A stretch of 35,081 nucleotides of DNA from an uncultured Lachnospiraceae bacterium (GCA_900315055.1 OMXP01000027.1:1-35081); one strand, 5' to 3'. Shown: positions 1 through 9,190, counted from the first letter of the stretch. Notes: generated by a model not told the origin, from the sequence alone. Made by a program: numbers and translations.

Positions 1-487
1 CATTGATGTCGAGTTCGTGCAGGACAACCAGTCCTCCTCGAAGAAGGGCGTCCTTCGCGGCCTTCACTTCCAGATCCACTACGCACAGAGCAAGCTCGTG
101 CGCGTGGTAAACGGCGAGGTCTTTGATGTCGCGGTGGACCTGCGGCCCGGTTCAAAGACGTTCGGCAAGTGGTTCGGCGTCCTGCTCTCCGCGGAGAACA
201 AGAGGCAGTTCTTCATCCCGAAGAACTTTGCCCACGGATTTATCGTCCTTTCCGATGAGGCGGAGTTCTGCTACAAGGTCGATGACTTCTGGCATCCGAA
301 TGATGAGGCAGGGATTGCCTGGAACGATCCCGCGATCGGCGTTGTGTGGCCGCAGGTGGAAGGCAGCTACGATGGAACACCGTCGGCTGCAGGCTATCAT
401 CTGACAGACGGCACGCCTCTTACCCTCTCTGACAAGGATCAGAAGTGGGAAGGCATTGAGGCTTACCGGAAGGAGAGAGGACTGTAA
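1..487 (+). CDS. rmlC: dTDP-4-dehydrorhamnose 3,5-epimerase, 5'-truncated
   Basis: Converts dTDP-4-keto-6-deoxy-glucose to the L-rhamno epimer, the third step of dTDP-L-rhamnose synthesis in the cytoplasm. The window cuts off the N-terminus; the first complete codon is at base 2 and 161 residues remain. The start of the visible part (QDNQSSSKKGVLRGLHFQ) is the RmlC signature, with the active-site His in LRGLHFQ. It is followed by FDVAVDLRPGSKTFGKW, IPKNFAHGF and the C-terminal WNDPAIGVVWP and LSDKDQ motifs usual for the family. The GTG at base 17 is internal and not the start, because the family motif continues upstream of it. It lies 30 bp before the exporter genes, which suggests rmlA/B/D lie further upstream and that the polymer contains rhamnose. 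Confidence 0.95.
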   Translation, partial: IDVEFVQDNQSSSKKGVLRGLHFQIHYAQSKLVRVVNGEVFDVAVDLRPGSKTFGKWFGVLLSAENKRQFFIPKNFAHGFIVLSDEAEFCYKVDDFWHPNDEAGIAWNDPAIGVVWPQVEGSYDGTPSAAGYHLTDGTPLTLSDKDQKWEGIEAYRKERGL

Positions 488-517
488 CTGACAGCCCGCA
501 CATACATCAATCGGTAC

Positions 518-1510
518 ATGAACGCGAAATCTCAGAAAAAATGGATTCTTTCCACCGTCTGGGCCGTGGTGCTTGTCCTGGCCCTCGCGGTGCTTCTTCA
601 TAAAAATGTCCTGGAGGACCCCGATACCGCGCGGCTCAAGAAGATCTGTGCCCTGCTGCTCCTCGGGTTCATCCTCGTTCTCATGACGGCAGCCTATGAC
701 AAGATCACGCAGCTGCCGAAGGACCTGTACAATAACCGCCGGCTCATCTGGAGACTCTCGAAAAACGATTTCCGGAAGCGCTATGCGGGATCCTTCCTCG
801 GCGTCGTCTGGGCCTTTGTCCCGCCGGTCGTCACGGTGGCGATGTATTATGTCGTCTTTGACCGCATCATGGGATCGGGCAGGCAGAACATCACCGGGGA
901 GATCTCGGTGCCCTACGTCCTGTTTCTGACGGCGGGCCTTGTCCCCTGGTTTTTCTTCAGCGATGCCATCTCCAGCGGCACGAGCTCGCTCCTCGAGTAC
1001 AACTTCCTCGTCAAGAAGGTGGTCTTCAAGGTCAGCATCCTGCCGATGATCAAGATCAACGCGGCGCTGTTCACCCACATCGGGTTCACGGCGGTGCTGC
1101 TTCTGATCTCGATGGGCTACGGCTACCTGCCGTCCGTCTACTGGGTGCAGCTGATCTATTACTCCCTGGCGGAGTACATCTTCGTGCTCGGGCTCTGTTA
1201 TGCGACGAGCGCGATCGTCGTGTTTTTCCGCGACCTGCAGCAGATCATCTCGATCGTCCTGCAGGTGGGCATGTGGGCGACCCCCATCCTCTGGAACCTG
1301 CAGATCGTGCCGGAGGACAAGCGTTTCATCTTCAAACTCAACCCGATGGCCTACATCGTCGAGGGCTACCGCAGTTCCATCTACGGCCACGAGTGGTTCT
1401 TTACCCACTTCTACTCCTCGACCTATTTCTGGATCTTCACCGGGCTTTTGTTTGTGTTCGGGGCACTGATCTTCAGGAAGCTCAAGCCCCAGTTCGCGGA
1501 CGTACTGTAA
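518..1510 (+). CDS. ABC-2 type polysaccharide exporter permease (Wzm/TagG/RgpC-like)
   Basis: Inner-membrane subunit of an ABC transporter that moves a lipid-linked polysaccharide across the membrane, paired with the ATPase encoded 14 bp downstream. The core, from about residue 70, has the family sequence LYNNRRLIWRLSKNDFRKRY followed by GSFLGVVWAF and several hydrophobic helices (about 100-120, 135-155, 185-205, 220-245, 255-275, 300-320). At 330 residues it is longer than the usual 260-275. The extra N-terminal part has two further hydrophobic segments, about residues 9-28 and 42-60. The ATG at 518 has no convincing Shine-Dalgarno sequence; an in-frame ATG at residue 56 would give a more typical length but is also poorly preceded. 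The function class is certain, the exact start less so. Confidence 0.9.
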   Translation: MNAKSQKKWILSTVWAVVLVLALAVLLHKNVLEDPDTARLKKICALLLLGFILVLMTAAYDKITQLPKDLYNNRRLIWRLSKNDFRKRYAGSFLGVVWAFVPPVVTVAMYYVVFDRIMGSGRQNITGEISVPYVLFLTAGLVPWFFFSDAISSGTSSLLEYNFLVKKVVFKVSILPMIKINAALFTHIGFTAVLLLISMGYGYLPSVYWVQLIYYSLAEYIFVLGLCYATSAIVVFFRDLQQIISIVLQVGMWATPILWNLQIVPEDKRFIFKLNPMAYIVEGYRSSIYGHEWFFTHFYSSTYFWIFTGLLFVFGALIFRKLKPQFADVL

Positions 1511-1524
1511 AGCAGACGTATTTT

Positions 1525-2772
1525 ATGGCAGAAAGAGAAGTAGCTATTCAGGTCACAGACCTGGTCAAGGAATATAAGCTCTATGCGAACAACCGCGACC
1601 GCGTGGCGGACGCCTTTTCGCCCAAGAGCAGAAAGCACCGCTTTACGGAAAAGCGCGCCCTGAACCATGTGGACATGACGGTCTACAAGGGAGAGACGGT
1701 GGGCATCATCGGGACGAACGGCTCGGGAAAGTCGACCATCCTGAAGATCATCACCGGCGTCCTCTCGCCGACCTCCGGCACGGTTCAGGTCAACGGGCGC
1801 ATCTCCGCCCTGCTCGAGCTCGGCGCCGGCTTCAACATGGAGTACAACGGCATCGACAACATCTACCTCAATGGCACGATGATCGGTTTTTCCGAGGACG
1901 AGATCAAGGAGAAACTCCCCGCGATCCTGGAGTTCGCGGATATCGGGGACTACATCTATCAGCCGGTGAAGACCTATTCCTCGGGCATGTTCATGCGCCT
2001 TGCCTTCGCAGTGGCCATCAACATCGACCCGGAGATCCTGATCGTCGACGAGGCACTCTCCGTCGGCGACGTGTTCTTCCAGGCAAAGTGCTACCGCAAG
2101 TTCGAGGAGTTCAAGAAGAACGGCAGAACCGTCCTGTTTGTCTCCCACGATCTCTCGAGCATCAGCAAGTACTGCGACCGCGTCGTGGTCCTGAACCAGG
2201 GCGACAAGCTCGGCGAGGGAAGCCCCAAGGAGATGATCGACATCTACAAGCAGGTGCTGGTCGGGCAGTACAACGCCGATGAGACGACGGACAGGACGCA
2301 GAAGAACGGCGAGTCCTCCGAGGTGAAGGTCCTCGACTACGGCTCCGGTAAGGCGAAGATCACATCCTACGACATCAAGGACGACAAGGGCATCTCCAAC
2401 TCGACGATCCTCAAGGGATCCACCTGCACGATCATCATGGAGGTGGAGTTTTTCGAGGACGTGAAGGCGCCGATCTTTGCCTTCACGATCAAGAACAAGT
2501 ACGGGGTGGAGATCACCGGAACGAACACGATGTTCGAGAAGGCGTTCCTCGAGCCCTGCAAAAAGGGTGATAAGAAGAAGATTACCTTCCGCCAGAGGGT
2601 GGATCTTCAGGGCGGAGAGTACCTCATTTCCCTTGGCTGCACGGGATATGAGGGGAATGACTTTACGGTGTATCATCGTCTCTACGATGTGATGGGACTG
2701 ACCGTGGTCTCGAGCAAGAACTCGGTCGGCTACTACGACATGAATTCAGAGGTGAAGGTGACGGATGCCTGA
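1525..2772 (+). CDS. ABC transporter ATPase with C-terminal Wzt_C glycan-recognition domain
   Basis: Cytoplasmic ATPase that powers polysaccharide export with the upstream permease. In the 415-residue product, Walker A is GTNGSGKST (63-71), the signature region is TYSSGM (about 150-155), Walker B is ILIVDEALSVGD (171-182) and the H-loop His is at about 208. After residue 260 comes a second domain of about 150 residues with the Wzt_C pattern: an alternating beta-rich run, IKNKYGVEITGTNT, then LQGGEYLISLGC. In E. coli O9a-type systems this domain binds the capped non-reducing end of the finished chain. The start chosen is ATG 1525, 14 bp after the permease stop, although no clear ribosome binding site precedes it; an open frame continues upstream but overlaps the permease. 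It overlaps the methyltransferase-kinase gene by 8 bp, which supports functional coupling. Confidence 0.93.
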   Translation: MAEREVAIQVTDLVKEYKLYANNRDRVADAFSPKSRKHRFTEKRALNHVDMTVYKGETVGIIGTNGSGKSTILKIITGVLSPTSGTVQVNGRISALLELGAGFNMEYNGIDNIYLNGTMIGFSEDEIKEKLPAILEFADIGDYIYQPVKTYSSGMFMRLAFAVAINIDPEILIVDEALSVGDVFFQAKCYRKFEEFKKNGRTVLFVSHDLSSISKYCDRVVVLNQGDKLGEGSPKEMIDIYKQVLVGQYNADETTDRTQKNGESSEVKVLDYGSGKAKITSYDIKDDKGISNSTILKGSTCTIIMEVEFFEDVKAPIFAFTIKNKYGVEITGTNTMFEKAFLEPCKKGDKKKITFRQRVDLQGGEYLISLGCTGYEGNDFTVYHRLYDVMGLTVVSSKNSVGYYDMNSEVKVTDA

Positions 2773-4987
2773 TTCGGAACAGACGAAGGAACAGACAACA
2801 GAGCAGGAAGAGGGAAGGAAGCTCGAGAAGATCGGCGGCGTAACGCTTGATCTCACCCGCTGGCCCGGCGAGGATTACTACAGCGACGGGACATCGGAGG
2901 ACGAGATCCTGCAGATCGTAAAGGAGAAGGAGCCTCAGGAGTTCGATCAGGTGATCCGGGAAAAGAACTCCTGGCCGGTGCTCTATCATTTATCCCCCAT
3001 CCGCGGCAACATCGTGGACTGGATCCCGTTCCAGGGAACCGAGAAGGTCCTCGAGATCGGCGCCGGAGAGGGCGCCATCACGACGACCCTTGCCCGCCGC
3101 TGCGGACAGGTCGTGTGCAATGATCTCTCGAAGAAGAGAAGCGAGATCAACGCGTACCGGAACAAAGACCGGGATAACATCACGATCCACGTCGGAAACT
3201 TCAGGGACGTGGAACCGGATCTCGACCGGGATTTTGACTACATCTTCCTCATTGGCGTCCTTGAGTATGCGGGCGTCTACATGGGAGGAAGCGATCCCTT
3301 CCGCATGGAGCTTCTGCGGCTCCTGCCGCACCTCAAGGCCGGCGGACGGCTCGTCATTGCGATCGAGAACCGCCTGGGGCTCAAGTACTTTGCGGGCTGC
3401 CGCGAGGACCATACAGGCCGCTATTTTGACGGCATCGAGTCCTACGCGGACTCGACGGGCGAGGCAAAGACCTTCTCCCGCCCGGGTCTCGAGCAGATCC
3501 TTCAGAGCGTCGGGGCCAGCGAGTACTCCTTCTACTACCCGTACCCGGACTACAAGTTCATGGAGACGCTCTACTCGGACCAGCGCCTTCCGGAGGCATC
3601 CGAGCTCTCTTCCAATATCCGCAACTTTGACCGCGACCGTCTCCTTCTGTTCGACGAGAAGAAGGCCTACCGCGGAATATTGTCCGAGGGGGTCTATCCC
3701 CTGTTTGCAAACTCCTACGAGATCATCGTGGGACCTTCCCTTCCGGTGGCGTACTGCAAGTTTTCGACGGACCGGGATCCGGGCTATCAGATCCGGACCG
3801 ATTTCCGGCTCCTCGGGCGCACCGGGATCGTGTGCAAGTATCCGGAGACGGAGGCTGCGGCGGCCCATGTGCAGCGCATGAGTGCCTCCTGCAAGGGCCT
3901 GAAGGCGCGCTATGAGGACGGCAATGCCGATCCCGCACATCAGCTCTTCATCGCCCCCTGCCGGGAGACGATGGACGGCGGCGTTCTGTTTGACTTCGTG
4001 CCGGGCCTTACCCTCGAGAGTCTCCTCGATCAGGCACTTTCCGCAGGAGATAAAAAGACGTTTCTTGCCCTCCTTTCGTCCTACCGGGACAGGGTGGGAT
4101 ACAACAGCGGGGCACCGATCTCCGACTACGACTGCACGTTTTCGAACATCCTCATTTACAACGATACCTGGACCGCGATCGACTACGAGTGGGCAGTCGA
4201 TGAGGCGATCCCGGTGCGGGATCAGCTGGTCCGCTCCCTTGTCTGCTATGTCCGGGAGGACGGAAAGCGAAAGGGTGCGCTCGAAAAGCTCATCGGAAGA
4301 TCCGAGCTCCTCTCCTTCCTGCAGGTCTCGGAGGATGAGATCGAAAAGCTCACCGCAGCCGAAGACGCCTTCCAGGAGCATGTGACCGGGGGCACGATGG
4401 CACTCGGGGAACTTCGCTCGAAGATCGGCGGCGAGGTGATAAAGCCTGCAGAGCTCCAGACCGATGCGGAGAAAGCGGCGCACCTCAAAAAGATCCACGA
4501 TGAGCAGGTGGCAAAGGAAAAGGAAGAGCGGCGCCGCGCCCGGGAAGCCGTTGCGGTGCAGGTGTTCTTCGACACCGGAAAGGGCTACAGCGAGGAGGAA
4601 TCGTTTATCGTCGACCACGACTATGAGACGGAGGGCGTCAACGCCTTTACGATTCAGGTCCCGGCCAATGTGAAGCGCCTTCGCATCGACCCCGCAAGGG
4701 TTCCCTGCATCTGCCTGCTCAGGCGGGCGGATATCGACGGAAATCCGTCACTCATGCAGAATCCGAAGTACCGGAGAGTTACGCCGGCATCGAGCCTTGG
4801 AGAGGGCGGTGCGATCACCTTCCTCGACTGCGACCCGTGGCTTGACTTTGACATGGTGAAAATCCGGAAAAAGCTCAAAGATAAGGATCCTCAGAAGGCA
4901 AATACCGTAAGCCTTGCGATTCAGATCGCGGGAATTCCGGGGACCATGGCGGACATGGTCCTCTCGAGAAGAAAGAGAGACAGATAG
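2765..4987 (+). CDS. SAM methyltransferase fused to kinase-like domain (WbdD-like chain terminator candidate)
   Basis: Multi-domain cytoplasmic protein of 740 residues. Residues about 60-270 are a class I SAM-dependent methyltransferase with motif I VLEIGAGEG (95-103), an acidic residue ending strand 2 (VVCND, about 116-120) and the strand-4 motif DYIFLIGVLEY (158-168). Residues about 300-500 look like an aminoglycoside-phosphotransferase/protein-kinase fold: a Lys in GIVCKYPETEAAAAH, a hinge-like FVPGLTLESLL, a catalytic-loop-like DYDCTFSN (D456, N461) and a metal-site-like IDYEW (D473, E475). A charged, probably coiled segment (about 575-615) precedes a C-terminal beta-rich domain. The methyltransferase-kinase order and the 8-bp overlap with a Wzt_C ATPase recall WbdD, which caps O-antigen chains with methyl phosphate. 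Capping activity here is inference; the kinase part could be non-catalytic. The start is preceded by GAGGTGAAGG. Confidence 0.8.
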   Translation: MPDSEQTKEQTTEQEEGRKLEKIGGVTLDLTRWPGEDYYSDGTSEDEILQIVKEKEPQEFDQVIREKNSWPVLYHLSPIRGNIVDWIPFQGTEKVLEIGAGEGAITTTLARRCGQVVCNDLSKKRSEINAYRNKDRDNITIHVGNFRDVEPDLDRDFDYIFLIGVLEYAGVYMGGSDPFRMELLRLLPHLKAGGRLVIAIENRLGLKYFAGCREDHTGRYFDGIESYADSTGEAKTFSRPGLEQILQSVGASEYSFYYPYPDYKFMETLYSDQRLPEASELSSNIRNFDRDRLLLFDEKKAYRGILSEGVYPLFANSYEIIVGPSLPVAYCKFSTDRDPGYQIRTDFRLLGRTGIVCKYPETEAAAAHVQRMSASCKGLKARYEDGNADPAHQLFIAPCRETMDGGVLFDFVPGLTLESLLDQALSAGDKKTFLALLSSYRDRVGYNSGAPISDYDCTFSNILIYNDTWTAIDYEWAVDEAIPVRDQLVRSLVCYVREDGKRKGALEKLIGRSELLSFLQVSEDEIEKLTAAEDAFQEHVTGGTMALGELRSKIGGEVIKPAELQTDAEKAAHLKKIHDEQVAKEKEERRRAREAVAVQVFFDTGKGYSEEESFIVDHDYETEGVNAFTIQVPANVKRLRIDPARVPCICLLRRADIDGNPSLMQNPKYRRVTPASSLGEGGAITFLDCDPWLDFDMVKIRKKLKDKDPQKANTVSLAIQIAGIPGTMADMVLSRRKRDR

Positions 4988-5012
4988 ATTTTCAGCAGCA
5001 AGGAGTTTTTTC

Positions 5013-7118
5013 ATGCTCAAGAAGATGATCCAGGAGCGGCTCGTCAAAGGCCGCGAGGAACAATACAGAAAGGATCTGGCCTCCAAGCAGAACGCGTACG
5101 CGGCCTGGTACCGGCCGCATACCTTTGAGCTGAAAAGGCAGATCGAGGCGGCAGATCACACGAAGGGCAATGCCCTGAGTCTGGAGGTCGTTCGCTATTC
5201 ACACCTTCGCTCCTACATCCTTGGCGAGAAGCGGAAGATGCCGGACATCATCGTCGCCTGCGATGACGACGGAAACGTCACGGACTACGCCGAGCAGATG
5301 ATCCGCGACTTCTTTGCGGAACATGAGGACATTTCCTTCGTCTACGGCGACGAGGACCGGATCGACGAGGACGGGCAGCTTCGGGACCCGTGGCTCAAGC
5401 CCGACTGGTCTCCGGATACGTTCCTCTCGACGTTCTACATCGGGGACATCTTTGCCTTCCGCTCGAGCGAGCTTGCAATGATCAACCCCGGCGGGCGCGT
5501 GGCAAGCGACATCGAGGCACGGCAGAAGCTTGAGGCGGACGCCGAGGAGGAGAAGAACGCGGCAAAAACCGATCTCGACGATCCGATGCGCTCCTGGATC
5601 TACGGGAAGCTGTGCATGCGGCTTCTGCAGGCAGAGGGCGGCTTTACGAGGCGCTCCGGCGACGTGTTCGACTTTCCGGTGGGACACATCAGGGAGATCC
5701 TCTTCCACGCATCGAGAAAGCCTGAGCCCTGGAACTCGAACCTGATCCGCGGGTCCCTCACCGGGCGGTTTTCGAGTGAGTCCGCGGCAACGCGCCTCAT
5801 CTCGATCATCATCCCCTCGAAGGACAACCCGAAGGTCCTTGCGACCTGCATCCGCTCGATCGAGAAGTACACGGAGAACTCACCCTACGAGATCATTGTC
5901 GTCGACAACGGCTCGAGTCCGGAGAATCAGGTGCAGGTGCGGCGTCTGTTAAAGGCCCACGACGATGCCCAGGGGGCGGCGCGCTACATCTATGCGCCGA
6001 TGGAGTTCAACTTCTCCCGCATGTGCAACCTCGGGGCGAACGCGGCAAACGGAGAGCTTCTGCTGTTCTTAAATGATGACATCGAGATCCGGGCAAAGGG
6101 TTGGCTCTCGTATCTTTCCGAGAAGGCAAAGCTTCCCTATGTCGGGTGCGTCGGCATGAAGCTTCTGTACCCGAACTCGGACATGATCCAGCACGCGGGC
6201 GTCGTGAACGTCCATGCGGGCCCGATCCACAAGCTGCAGTACTGCTCGAACAAAGAGGAGCACTACTTCGGTTACAACAAGGGCGTCCGCAACGTCATCG
6301 CGGTGACGGGAGCCTGCCTCATGCTGAAGGCTTCTCTCTTCCGCGAGGTCGGAGGCTTTGACGAGGAGAACTTCGCCGTTGCCTTCAACGACATTGACCT
6401 TTGCCTTTCGGTGTACGAGAAGGGCTACTACAACGTCGTCCGCAACAACATGTACCTCTATCACCACGAATCTCTGTCGCGCGGAGATGACCGGAAGGAC
6501 AAGATCAAGGCGCAGCGCCTCTCGAAGGAGCAGGAGAGGCTCCTGTCCCGCCACCCGAAGCTCTTCCTCCGGGATCCCTTCTATCACCCCTACCTCAACC
6601 AGGACCCTGCGGTGAAGGAGTTCTCGATTGCGGTGGAGGATGTGGAGCTTCGGAACCCGCACTACACCAAGCCGGAGAAGGTGGAGAAGGCCTTCCCCGA
6701 GAAGTGGACGGACCCTGTCTTAAAGCTTGGCGTCGAGTACGCGGACAGCCTCGACCGGTGGCTCACCGGCCCGCTGACCGATGCGGCGGGCAGGGCTGAG
6801 ATTAACAAGGGGTACTATATCAAGGGCTATGCCTTTGTCATCAATGCAAACCAGGCGGTCTATGACCGGAAGGTTCTCCTGAAGGCAGAGGATGGCACGA
6901 TCTACGAGATGGATTCCGAGACGGCCTACCGTCCGGATATTGCCCAGAACCTGACCGATCAGATCAATGACAGGCTGACCGGATTCTGGACGATCTTAAA
7001 GAACGATGCGCTGCCGAAGGGAAAGTACCTCATCGGCATGCTCGCAATTGACCGTACCTCAAGACAGCGTCTTGTGAACTGGTCGGATGTGGAACTGAAG
7101 GTTAGAGAAGGATACTGA
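5013..7118 (+). CDS. GT2 family glycosyltransferase, multi-domain
   Basis: Cytoplasmic or membrane-associated sugar transferase of 701 residues for polymer elongation. The first region (about 75-240) resembles the later half of a GT2 domain: DDDG (84-87), YGDEDRID (111-118), LKPDWSPDTF. It lacks the usual opening strand VSIIIPxY, so this unit looks degenerate. A complete GT2 domain follows at about 262-500: LISIIIPSKDN, VVDNGSS (297-302), LNDDIE (353-358), VTGACLML, NDIDLCLS (459-466). Residues about 560-701 are a beta-rich C-terminal domain found after GTs in such clusters, of unknown role. The start at ATG 5013 is chosen for the AAGGAG 7 bp upstream; the open frame extends further up inside the previous gene. 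It lies 25 bp after the methyltransferase-kinase gene and shares one base with the next gene. Donor and acceptor cannot be told from sequence. Confidence 0.88.
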   Translation: MLKKMIQERLVKGREEQYRKDLASKQNAYAAWYRPHTFELKRQIEAADHTKGNALSLEVVRYSHLRSYILGEKRKMPDIIVACDDDGNVTDYAEQMIRDFFAEHEDISFVYGDEDRIDEDGQLRDPWLKPDWSPDTFLSTFYIGDIFAFRSSELAMINPGGRVASDIEARQKLEADAEEEKNAAKTDLDDPMRSWIYGKLCMRLLQAEGGFTRRSGDVFDFPVGHIREILFHASRKPEPWNSNLIRGSLTGRFSSESAATRLISIIIPSKDNPKVLATCIRSIEKYTENSPYEIIVVDNGSSPENQVQVRRLLKAHDDAQGAARYIYAPMEFNFSRMCNLGANAANGELLLFLNDDIEIRAKGWLSYLSEKAKLPYVGCVGMKLLYPNSDMIQHAGVVNVHAGPIHKLQYCSNKEEHYFGYNKGVRNVIAVTGACLMLKASLFREVGGFDEENFAVAFNDIDLCLSVYEKGYYNVVRNNMYLYHHESLSRGDDRKDKIKAQRLSKEQERLLSRHPKLFLRDPFYHPYLNQDPAVKEFSIAVEDVELRNPHYTKPEKVEKAFPEKWTDPVLKLGVEYADSLDRWLTGPLTDAAGRAEINKGYYIKGYAFVINANQAVYDRKVLLKAEDGTIYEMDSETAYRPDIAQNLTDQINDRLTGFWTILKNDALPKGKYLIGMLAIDRTSRQRLVNWSDVELKVREGY

Positions 7119-9142
7119 TGGAGCCGGAAGAGAACAACAAAGAGAGCGGAAAGGACTTTGAGGAGCTGTACGAGAAGGAGAAGGCAAAGGCTGCCTTCCT
7201 CGCGGACCGCGTGGCATCCCTCGAGGATCAGGTGGACGACCTGAACTTCAAGCTGAACCGCATCAAGAGCAACCGCCTCTGGAAGGCCTCAAAGCCCGCC
7301 CGTGACGTCTATCACTTCTTCCAACGCCAGGTCGACCGGGTGAAGAACCAGGGAGACGCCAAAGGCGTCGTCAAAAAGATCCAGTACAAGATCCGGGAGA
7401 GGCAGGCGGAGAAGGGGTACGGCACAAAGAGCTTCCCCGATGAGGCGGAGCGCGCAAGGCAGAAGGAAGAGGCCTCGCACTTTTCGCGGCAGATCCTCTT
7501 CTCGATTCTCGTTCCCCTCTACAACACCCCCGAGGAGTACCTTCGGGACATGATCGACTCGGTGGTGAACCAGACCTACGGCAACTGGCAGCTCTGCCTT
7601 GCCGACGGATCGGACGATGCCCACGCCTATGTGGGGAAGGTGGTCCGGGAGTATCAGGACAAAGACGAAAACCTGAAGAAGCGGATCCTCTATCAGAAGC
7701 TTGCAAAGAACGGCGGGATTTCGGCGAACACGAATGCCTGCCTTTTAATGGCAACGGGCGAGTTCATCGCGCCCTTTGACCACGACGATTATCTCCACCC
7801 GAGCGTCCTGTACTGGTACGTGAAGGCGATCAACGAGAAGAACGCGGATTATCTCTACTGTGATGAGACGACCTTCAGGGAGTCGAACCTGAACCACTTC
7901 GTGACGATCCACTTCAAGCCGGATTACGCGATCGACAACCTTCGGGCGAACAACTACATCTGCCATCTGTCCTGCTTTGACCGGAAACTGCTTGAGGGCG
8001 AGGAACTCTACCGCTCCGAGTTTGACGGCTCCCAGGACCACGACATGATCCTGCGCCTCACCGACAAGGCAAAGAACATCGTGCACGTGCCAAAGCTCCT
8101 CTACTACTGGAGAAGCCACGCGGGGTCGACTGCCGGGAACATCAAGGCAAAGGAGTATGCGATCGATGCCGCAAAGGGCGCTGTCGCGGATCACCTTCGC
8201 CGGCACGGGTTTAAAAACTTCAAGATCACCTCGACGAGAGCCTTTGAGACGATCTTCAAGATCACCTATGAGATCGAGGGAGAGCCCCTGATCTCCATCG
8301 TGATTCCGAACAAAGACCATGCGGCGGACTTAAAGCGCTGCCTGAACTCGATCTTCGAGAAATCGACCTGGGAGAACTACGAGATCATCATCGTCGAGAA
8401 CGGATCGACACAGGACGAAACCCTGCGATACTATAAAGAAGTAACAAGCGGGCCCTACAAGGACAGGGTGAAGGTTGTGACCTATGAGTACAAAGAGGGA
8501 GAGACCTTCAACTACTCGAGGATCAACAACTTCGGTGCCTCGTTCGCGAAGGGACAGTACCTGCTTCTTCTGAATAATGACACCGAGGTCATCTCGGTCA
8601 ACTGGATGGAAGAGCTTCTCATGTACGCCCAGAGGAAGGACGTTGCCTGTGTCGGGGCAAAGCTGTATTTCCCCGACAAGACCATTCAGCACGCGGGCAT
8701 TGTCATCGGGCTCGGGGCACACCGGACCGCGGGGCACACGCACTACAAGCAGAGGCGTGAGAACCTCGGCTACATGGGGCGCCTGTGCTATGCGCAGGAC
8801 GTCTCCGCCGTGACGGGCGCCTGCCTCATGGTGAAGAAGTCGATTTTTGATGATCTGCAGGGACTCGATGAGAGCTTTGAGGTCTCGCTCAACGACGTCG
8901 ACTTCTGCCTGCGCTGCAGGGAAAAGGGGTACCTCAACGTATTCACGCCCTTTGCGGAGCTCTACCATTATGAGTCCGACTCGAGAGGAAGCGATCTTGA
9001 GGGGGAGAACGCAAAGCGCTATGACAGAGAGTCCGAGCACTTCCGAACGAAGTGGAAGGACGTCATCGAGAAGGGGGATCCCTACTACAATCCGAACTTT
9101 ACCCTGGACCGCAGCGATTATTCGCTGAAGGTGCAGGATTAA
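7118..9142 (+). CDS. Bifunctional tandem GT2 glycosyltransferase with N-terminal coiled coil
   Basis: A 674-residue protein with two apparently intact GT2 catalytic domains. Residues about 12-52 are a charged coiled coil, followed by an amphipathic stretch likely to bring it to the membrane. Domain A (about 127-340) has FSILVPLYNTP, NGGISANTNACL, the metal-binding DHDD (221-224), FKPDYAIDNLRANNY, the QDHD motif and the YYWRSHAGSTA block. Domain B (about 391-640) has LISIVIPNKDH, VENGST, LLNNDTE (484-490), VTGACLMV and LNDVDFCLR. Two active domains would allow alternating or two-sugar repeat addition, as in other tandem GT2 polysaccharide polymerases; this is inference. Its ATG overlaps the preceding stop by one base (TGATG), so the two GT genes are translationally coupled. 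Confidence 0.9.
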   Translation: MEPEENNKESGKDFEELYEKEKAKAAFLADRVASLEDQVDDLNFKLNRIKSNRLWKASKPARDVYHFFQRQVDRVKNQGDAKGVVKKIQYKIRERQAEKGYGTKSFPDEAERARQKEEASHFSRQILFSILVPLYNTPEEYLRDMIDSVVNQTYGNWQLCLADGSDDAHAYVGKVVREYQDKDENLKKRILYQKLAKNGGISANTNACLLMATGEFIAPFDHDDYLHPSVLYWYVKAINEKNADYLYCDETTFRESNLNHFVTIHFKPDYAIDNLRANNYICHLSCFDRKLLEGEELYRSEFDGSQDHDMILRLTDKAKNIVHVPKLLYYWRSHAGSTAGNIKAKEYAIDAAKGAVADHLRRHGFKNFKITSTRAFETIFKITYEIEGEPLISIVIPNKDHAADLKRCLNSIFEKSTWENYEIIIVENGSTQDETLRYYKEVTSGPYKDRVKVVTYEYKEGETFNYSRINNFGASFAKGQYLLLLNNDTEVISVNWMEELLMYAQRKDVACVGAKLYFPDKTIQHAGIVIGLGAHRTAGHTHYKQRRENLGYMGRLCYAQDVSAVTGACLMVKKSIFDDLQGLDESFEVSLNDVDFCLRCREKGYLNVFTPFAELYHYESDSRGSDLEGENAKRYDRESEHFRTKWKDVIEKGDPYYNPNFTLDRSDYSLKVQD

Positions 9143-9190
9143 AGAGCATATGTACACACACATGTGAAACAATCAGGAGGTAAACAAGCT

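Noticed and set aside
9146..9172. Short dyad ATGT-ACACAC-ACAT upstream of pgcA as an operator
   Set aside because: Only 4-bp arms in a CA-rich run; could easily occur by chance and no promoter accompanies it.
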